Source of the DNA: an uncultured Saprospiraceae bacterium
GTDB lineage: Bacteria > Bacteroidota > Bacteroidia > Chitinophagales > Saprospiraceae
Length of the DNA: 15,474 nucleotides
Assembly: GCA_937926205.1 (NCBI GenBank)
Contig: CALEYL010000016.1
Coordinates: 1-15,474 of the forward strand
Direction: 5' to 3'
The notes beneath the pieces were generated by a model. That model was not told where the DNA came from and made no database searches. It saw only the letters and a list, made by a program, of their open reading frames with translations. Shown one piece after another: positions 10,978-15,474 of the stretch (positions are counted from its first letter, which is position 1; every line of letters begins with the position of its first letter). Made by a program: the position numbers and the translations under genes.

Positions 10978-13341
10978 TCAAAACCTGTCGGGTTCGGCTT
11001 CCTGCATCATCCGAAAGGCAGCTTCGTATACATCTTCCACATTGGGCTTGGAAAAGTAATCGCCATCTGTCCCATAGGCGGGGCGATGTTCCTGTGCACT
11101 GATGGCAATGGGTGCTGCATCAAGGTGGTAGTACCCGCCTTGTTTATCCAGCACTTCACGCATCATATAGGCACTTCCGCCCCCGGGAACGTCTTCGTCT
11201 AAAAAGATAATGCGGTTGGTTTTGGCCAGGGACTGTCCGATCCTGCCCTCAATGTCGAAAGGCAGGAGCGTTTGCACATCAATCAATTCTGCTGAAATGC
11301 CATCTTCTGCCAGTCTTTCGCAGGCCATTTGGGCAATGCGGACACAAGCGCCGTAGGTGACGATGCTCAGGTCTTCGCCTTCGCGCAGGACTTCAGGCAT
11401 ACCCAGTGGCACCGTATACTCCCCCATATTGTCGGGCAGCCGCTCTTTTTGCCGGAAAGCATTCAGGCATTCTATCATAATGGCCGGATCATCTGATTGC
11501 AACATGGTATTGTACATTCCGGCAGCCTGCACAAAATTGCGGGGGGTAAGGAGGTAAATGCCCCGGAGGCCGCCCAGCAAAACGCCCATTGGAGAACCGG
11601 AATGCCAAATGCCTTCAAGCCGGTGCCCGCGGGTACGGATGATGGCCGGCGCTGCCTGGATGCTGTTGCTGCGGTAACGCAGGGTTGCCAGATCGTCGGA
11701 CAATGGCGAAAAAGCATAAATGAGGTAATCTAAATATTGGATTTCAGCGATGGGACGCAATCCGCGCATGGCCATTCCGATGGCTTGTCCGATGATGGTC
11801 CACTCCCTGATGCCGGTGTCGAAAACCCGGGCTTCGCCATATTTGGCCTGTAAACCGGCAAAGCCCTGGTTCACGCCGCCGATTTTGCCCACATCTTCTC
11901 CAAAAGCATACAAATTATCATATTTAGCCAGTGCCCTGTCAAAAAAAGTATTGACGATTTCAAAACCATTTCTGAGGGGCGAATTGTCGGAATAAACCGG
12001 CTCAATCACAGGCACGCGCAGGGCAGAATAAGGACTTTCGCTGTACAGGTGCTTCCCGTAACGTTGCTTTCCAGCATCAATGCGCTGCGCCACAAAAGCC
12101 TGCAAAGCGGCGGCTGCTTCATTTTTCAGGCCCCTGGCGGCATGACTCATCCGCCGGGCATTTCTCAAAATCTCGGAATATACCGGGTTGCGTTCTGCCA
12201 GCAATTCTTTATGGATGTTTTGCAGGCGTACATCGGCTGCAATGTCGTCGCCAAGGCGGGCATAAATGTCATCCAATGCTTTGCGCTCTTCTTTCAGGGG
12301 AGCTTCGAAAGCACTCCAGGCCCGTTTTCTCGCAGCGCTGACTTCTGTTGCCGCTTCTGCTTCGAGCTGGCTGAGCGTTTCTTCATTGGCGATTTTTTTC
12401 GCCAGAATCCAGTTTCTAAACTGCCGGTTACAATCGTATTCGGCCTCCCATTGGAGTCGCTCAGGCGATTTGTAGCGCTCGTGAGAACCGGATGTGGAAT
12501 GCCCCTGTGGTTGCGTGAGTTCTTCTACGTGGAAAACTGCCGGAATATGTGTTTTGCGCATCTTTTCGATGCCCTTCCGGTAGGTTTCGCAGAGCGCGGG
12601 ATAATCCCAACCCGGAATGCAGTAAATGTCCATGCCTTCCCCTTTTTCATTCAGGCGAAAGCCCTCCAGCGCCTTGGAAATGCTTTCTTTGGTGGTTTGA
12701 TAGGAAATGGGGACAGAGATGCCGTAGCCATCATCCTGTACGGTAACGGCAAGAGGAACCTGCAGGACGCACATGGCATTAACGGTTTCCCAAAATGCGC
12801 CTTCTGAAGTACTGGCATCACCGATATTACAAAAACAGACCTCGTTGCCCTGGTTTGAAAAAGTAGTCTCACCGAGTTGGGCGTCTTCGCGGTAACGTTT
12901 TGAAGCGTAAGCCAGTCCAAGACCCCGGGCCATTTGCCCGCCTGTTGTAGAAATATCGGAAGAGAGGTTGTACATTTCTTTTTGCGGCAGCCATTCGCCG
13001 TCAGGGGTCAACATCGGGGTTGCGTGGTGGTTGTTCATTTGGCGGCCGCCGGAAAACGGGTCGTTTTCGCAATCGGCGTAAAGTTGTGCGAACAAGCTTT
13101 CGATCGAGGCAAGTCCCAATGCCAGCAGGAGCGTATGCCCCCGGTAGTAGTCGGCACGGAAATCACCGGGGTTAAAAGCTTTGGCCATGGCAATCTGGAA
13201 AAGCTCTTTACCGTCATCGGAAACACCGAATTTGGCCCGTCCGTTGAGCACTTCTTTTCTGATGCTCAGGCTTATTTCACGGCTGACACAGCAAATGAAA
13301 TAATCGTGCAGCACTTCTTTTTTGTCAAGGGGCAAACCCAT
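10978..13341 (-). CDS. 2-oxoacid dehydrogenase E1, fused alpha and beta subunits
   Basis: The protein has 787 residues. It catalyses thiamine-diphosphate-dependent decarboxylation of a 2-oxoacid and reductive acylation of the E2 lipoyl group. The alpha part (about 5-300) shows YYRGH at 65-69, the thiamine-diphosphate motif G174-D175-A176 ending near N188, and QDDGYGISVP. The beta part (about 455-785) shows GEDVG (481-485), TGIREWTIIGQAIGMA with E513 as the likely cofactor glutamate, RGHRLEGIWHSGSPMG, and LIDVQTLLPFD. A charged helical linker (about 300-440) joins them. The usual GDG is GDA here. The substrate cannot be fixed: branched-chain 2-oxoacids are likely, pyruvate is possible. No E2 or E3 gene is adjacent. 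The fusion is known in Bacteroidota. The start at 13341 gives a standard N-terminus; the next upstream gene on this strand ends 181 bp away. Confidence 0.88.
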   Translation of the reverse strand: MGLPLDKKEVLHDYFICCVSREISLSIRKEVLNGRAKFGVSDDGKELFQIAMAKAFNPGDFRADYYRGHTLLLALGLASIESLFAQLYADCENDPFSGGRQMNNHHATPMLTPDGEWLPQKEMYNLSSDISTTGGQMARGLGLAYASKRYREDAQLGETTFSNQGNEVCFCNIGDASTSEGAFWETVNAMCVLQVPLAVTVQDDGYGISVPISYQTTKESISKALEGFRLNEKGEGMDIYCIPGWDYPALCETYRKGIEKMRKTHIPAVFHVEELTQPQGHSTSGSHERYKSPERLQWEAEYDCNRQFRNWILAKKIANEETLSQLEAEAATEVSAARKRAWSAFEAPLKEERKALDDIYARLGDDIAADVRLQNIHKELLAERNPVYSEILRNARRMSHAARGLKNEAAAALQAFVAQRIDAGKQRYGKHLYSESPYSALRVPVIEPVYSDNSPLRNGFEIVNTFFDRALAKYDNLYAFGEDVGKIGGVNQGFAGLQAKYGEARVFDTGIREWTIIGQAIGMAMRGLRPIAEIQYLDYLIYAFSPLSDDLATLRYRSNSIQAAPAIIRTRGHRLEGIWHSGSPMGVLLGGLRGIYLLTPRNFVQAAGMYNTMLQSDDPAIMIECLNAFRQKERLPDNMGEYTVPLGMPEVLREGEDLSIVTYGACVRIAQMACERLAEDGISAELIDVQTLLPFDIEGRIGQSLAKTNRIIFLDEDVPGGGSAYMMREVLDKQGGYYHLDAAPIAISAQEHRPAYGTDGDYFSKPNVEDVYEAAFRMMQEAEPDRF

Positions 13342-13402
13342 ATTGGCAAGAGATTGTGTGGATAGTTGTCCCCAAAATAGGAAATTACCGCAAGATTAGG
13401 GC

Positions 13403-13477
13403 TTTTTATATAAAAAAAGGCCAAAAGGAAGCGGAAGGAATATCGTATGGGATTCCAAATTTTTTTGAAATTACGAT
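13403..13477. repeat. Two inverted repeats between the ABC-F and E1 genes
   Basis: ATCGTA (13442-13447) pairs with TACGAT (13472-13477), with a further imperfect AT-rich inner stem. TTTTTATATAAAAA (13403-13416) is a perfect palindrome flanked by GC and GGCC. One may end the ABC-F transcript and the other may lie in the E1 leader. Neither has a classic G+C stem with T tract. Confidence 0.4.
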
Positions 13478-13522
13478 GGGAAAGCCAAGAGAATCGCCTG
13501 TTCTTTGCAATTTATTTGAGAA

Positions 13523-15391
13523 TTATTCTGCCAATTCCAGCCACCTCATCTCTTTTTCTTCCAGTGTTTCCGTTAAGGTCGCCAATTCTTTCGACAACTT
13601 TTCTATGTCGCTGAGGGCGATATCACTTTGGTTAAACAAGTCCATAATCTCTGCTTTCCGGGCTTCGAGTTTGGCGATCTCTTTTTCCAGCCGATTCATT
13701 TCTTTGCGCTCTTCCTGACTGCGCTGACGCTCTATTTGCTTTGGCTGATCCGCAGCAACTTGTTTTTGCTGTTCGGCGCGTTCGATTTTGCGTTGTTCGC
13801 GTTCGCGTTCTTTCAGCTCCCTGCGGTAATCGGAATAATCGCCGTTGAAATCGCGGATATGCCCATTGCCTTCAAAAACAAACATGTGGTCTACAAGCTT
13901 GTCCATAAAGTAGCGGTCGTGCGAAACAATGAGCACGCAACCCGGAAATTCGAGTAAAAAGTCTTCGAGTATGTTGAGTGTGAGAATGTCGAGGTCGTTC
14001 GTCGGTTCGTCCAGAATGAGGAAATTGGGGTTTTTCATCAGCAGGGTGAGCAGGTAAAGGCGGCGGCGCTCTCCGCCGCTGAGCTGGGAAACGTAGACCT
14101 GCTGCTGTTTGCGGCTGAAGAGAAAGCGCTCCAGCATTTGTGGCGCTGTGATTTTCTGCCCTTTCTCCATCGGGATGTACTCGGCGATGTCCTGTATGAC
14201 TTCGATGACGCGCTTGTCCTCTTTGAGTTGGATGCCATCCTGAGAATAGTAACCAAAGACCGTATTGCCGCCCACGACTACTTTACCGCTGTCGGGGCGC
14301 ATTTCTTCGGTGATGAGTTTCAGAAAGGTGGATTTGCCCACACCGTTTGGGCCAAGTATGCCCACGCGTTCTTCTTTTTTAAATTTGTAGGAAAAGGCTT
14401 CCACAATAGGCAGGTCGCCGAAGCGTTTGCCCACGTTGTGCAATTCCAGGATTTTTTTTCCGAGTCTTTGCCCTTTGATGTCTATCTGGATGTCTTTCTC
14501 TACCTGCTTGCCCGACAGTTTTTCGTCCAGATTGTAATAGGCGTCCACCCGGGATTTGGCCTTTGTGGTGCGGGCTGAGGGAGAACGGTTGACCCAATCG
14601 AGCTCTTTTTTCAGCAGCTTGCGGGCTTTATCCAATTCTACGGTCTGATTTTCCTGGCGGAGGGCTTTTTTCTCTAAAAAATCCTTGTAATTGCCGCTGT
14701 ATTTGATGAGTTCGCCCTGTTCCAGTTCTACGATGTGGTTGCAAATGCGCTCCAGCAGATAGCGGTCGTGCGTCACCATCAGAAGCGTGAGACTTGGCTG
14801 TTTGAGGTATTCTTCCAGCCATTCGATCATGTCAATGTCTAAGTGGTTGGTAGGCTCGTCGAGAATGATGAACTCCGGATCGTCGATGATCAGTTTGGCC
14901 AAAGCCAGTCTTTTGCGCTGGCCGCCGCTGAGGTTGCGCACAGGTTGCGTAAGGTTGGTGATGCCAAACTTAGAGAGCACTTCTTTGATTTTGGCTTCCA
15001 TATCCCAGGCTTTGAGATCGTCCATGCGCGAAAGTGCCGCCTGCATTTCTTCCTGATTTGCAGAAAACAACAGTGCTTCTTCGTATTGTTTAATGGCCAG
15101 AATAAGCGGATTTTCTGAGTCCAGCACGGCTTCCAGAACGGTATGGGATTCGAAGAAAAAGGGATCCTGTTCCAAAAAACCAATTTTGGCATCGCGGCGC
15201 AGCAAAATTTTGCTGGCTTCTCCTTCGGGCGCTTCCTGACCGGCAATTACGCGCAGGAGCGTTGATTTTCCGGTGCCGTTTTTAGCCACCAGCGCTATCT
15301 TCTGGCCCTTGCTGATTTGAAGAGAAATGCGATCAAACAGCACTTTCTCTCCATACATCTTACTCACATTTTCAAGCGTCAGGTAGTTCAT
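13523..15391 (-). CDS. ABC-F family ATPase, Uup-like
   Basis: The protein has 622 residues with two ATP-binding cassettes and no membrane span, as in ABC-F translation factors. The first domain has Walker A AKNGTGKST (36-44), signature LSGGQ (154-158), Walker B IILDEPTNHLD with E179, and H208. The second has GPNGVGKST (347-355), LSGGE (437-441), LILDEPTNDLD with E462, and H491. The inter-domain linker (about 240-310) is charged and holds RSPSARTTKAKSR, typical of the P-site tRNA interaction motif. A C-terminal coiled coil (about 525-620) is the usual mark of Uup-like members. ABC-F proteins act on the ribosome. Uup and EttA types tune assembly or translation, while some give antibiotic protection; the short linker favours a housekeeping role. 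The start at 15391 (MNYLTLENVSKMYG) fits. Confidence 0.93.
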   Translation of the reverse strand: MNYLTLENVSKMYGEKVLFDRISLQISKGQKIALVAKNGTGKSTLLRVIAGQEAPEGEASKILLRRDAKIGFLEQDPFFFESHTVLEAVLDSENPLILAIKQYEEALLFSANQEEMQAALSRMDDLKAWDMEAKIKEVLSKFGITNLTQPVRNLSGGQRKRLALAKLIIDDPEFIILDEPTNHLDIDMIEWLEEYLKQPSLTLLMVTHDRYLLERICNHIVELEQGELIKYSGNYKDFLEKKALRQENQTVELDKARKLLKKELDWVNRSPSARTTKAKSRVDAYYNLDEKLSGKQVEKDIQIDIKGQRLGKKILELHNVGKRFGDLPIVEAFSYKFKKEERVGILGPNGVGKSTFLKLITEEMRPDSGKVVVGGNTVFGYYSQDGIQLKEDKRVIEVIQDIAEYIPMEKGQKITAPQMLERFLFSRKQQQVYVSQLSGGERRRLYLLTLLMKNPNFLILDEPTNDLDILTLNILEDFLLEFPGCVLIVSHDRYFMDKLVDHMFVFEGNGHIRDFNGDYSDYRRELKEREREQRKIERAEQQKQVAADQPKQIERQRSQEERKEMNRLEKEIAKLEARKAEIMDLFNQSDIALSDIEKLSKELATLTETLEEKEMRWLELAE

Positions 15392-15419
15392 GTATTATTT
15401 TTTGTATTAAACATTGGGG

Positions 15420-15470
15420 CAGTTTTTTAGTTGGCAGTTTTTCAGTTTGCAGTTGGCAGTCGCAGTTGAG
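15420..15470. repeat. CAGTT-type heptamer array at the window end
   Basis: CAGTTTT, TAGTTGG, CAGTTTTT, CAGTTTG, CAGTTGG, CAGTCG and CAGTTGA follow one another with a period of about 7 bp (two units are 8 bp and one is 6). It lies 28 bp upstream of the ABC-F start codon and may continue past the window. Confidence 0.7.
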
Positions 15471-15474
15471 GTTT

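Noticed and set aside
12049..12807. A 252-codon open frame on the plus strand inside the E1 gene
   Set aside because: Antisense shadow of the E1 alpha region; composition and lack of motifs argue against a gene.

Overview
The window reads as chromosomal DNA of a Bacteroidota bacterium. Three things point there: promoter elements of the Bacteroidota type (TAnnTTTG at -7) upstream of several genes, weak or absent Shine-Dalgarno sites, and families typical of the phylum (a DUF3109 cysteine-cluster protein, a fused alpha-beta 2-oxoacid dehydrogenase E1, hisIE, a PpiD-like foldase). The gene style resembles Saprospiria, but that placement is a guess. No phage, IS transposase, rRNA, tRNA or CRISPR array was seen.

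Layout. Positions 1-270: repeat-bearing leader. 271-852: DUF3109 protein. 853-1161: non-coding, with twin 17-bp palindromes inside an 11-bp terminal-inverted-repeat frame. 1162-2058: class A beta-lactamase, its stop codon inside a nested inverted repeat (2042-2149). 2260-3306: NAPE-PLD-like metallo-hydrolase, convergent with an SDR oxidoreductase (3311-4048, minus). 4118-5605 (minus): a three-gene hipB-hipS-hipT operon, a split HipA kinase toxin-antitoxin system preceded by four inverted repeats spaced 41-42 bp apart. 5843-7237 (minus): mnmE. 7238-7621: a mosaic of heptamer tandem repeats, 31-bp direct repeats and GC-rich palindromes. 7622-8230 (minus): hisIE. 8485-10629 (plus): PpiD-like foldase with a clear promoter, a start-site palindrome and a strong bidirectional terminator. 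10807-10932: a 41-residue single-membrane-span protein. 10978-13341 (minus): fused E1 alpha-beta. 13523-15391 (minus): ABC-F ATPase. The window ends in another heptamer repeat array.

How the genes relate. Most are unlinked single-gene or two-gene units for housekeeping: tRNA wobble modification (MnmE), histidine synthesis (HisIE), envelope protein folding (PpiD-like), oxidative decarboxylation (E1) and ribosome protection or assembly (ABC-F). The accessory part is the HipBST-like module, whose operator array, 4-bp gene overlap and split kinase form one co-regulated unit. The second unusual layer is non-coding: at least four different tandem-repeat families, all with a 7-bp period, joined by copies of a 31-bp module.
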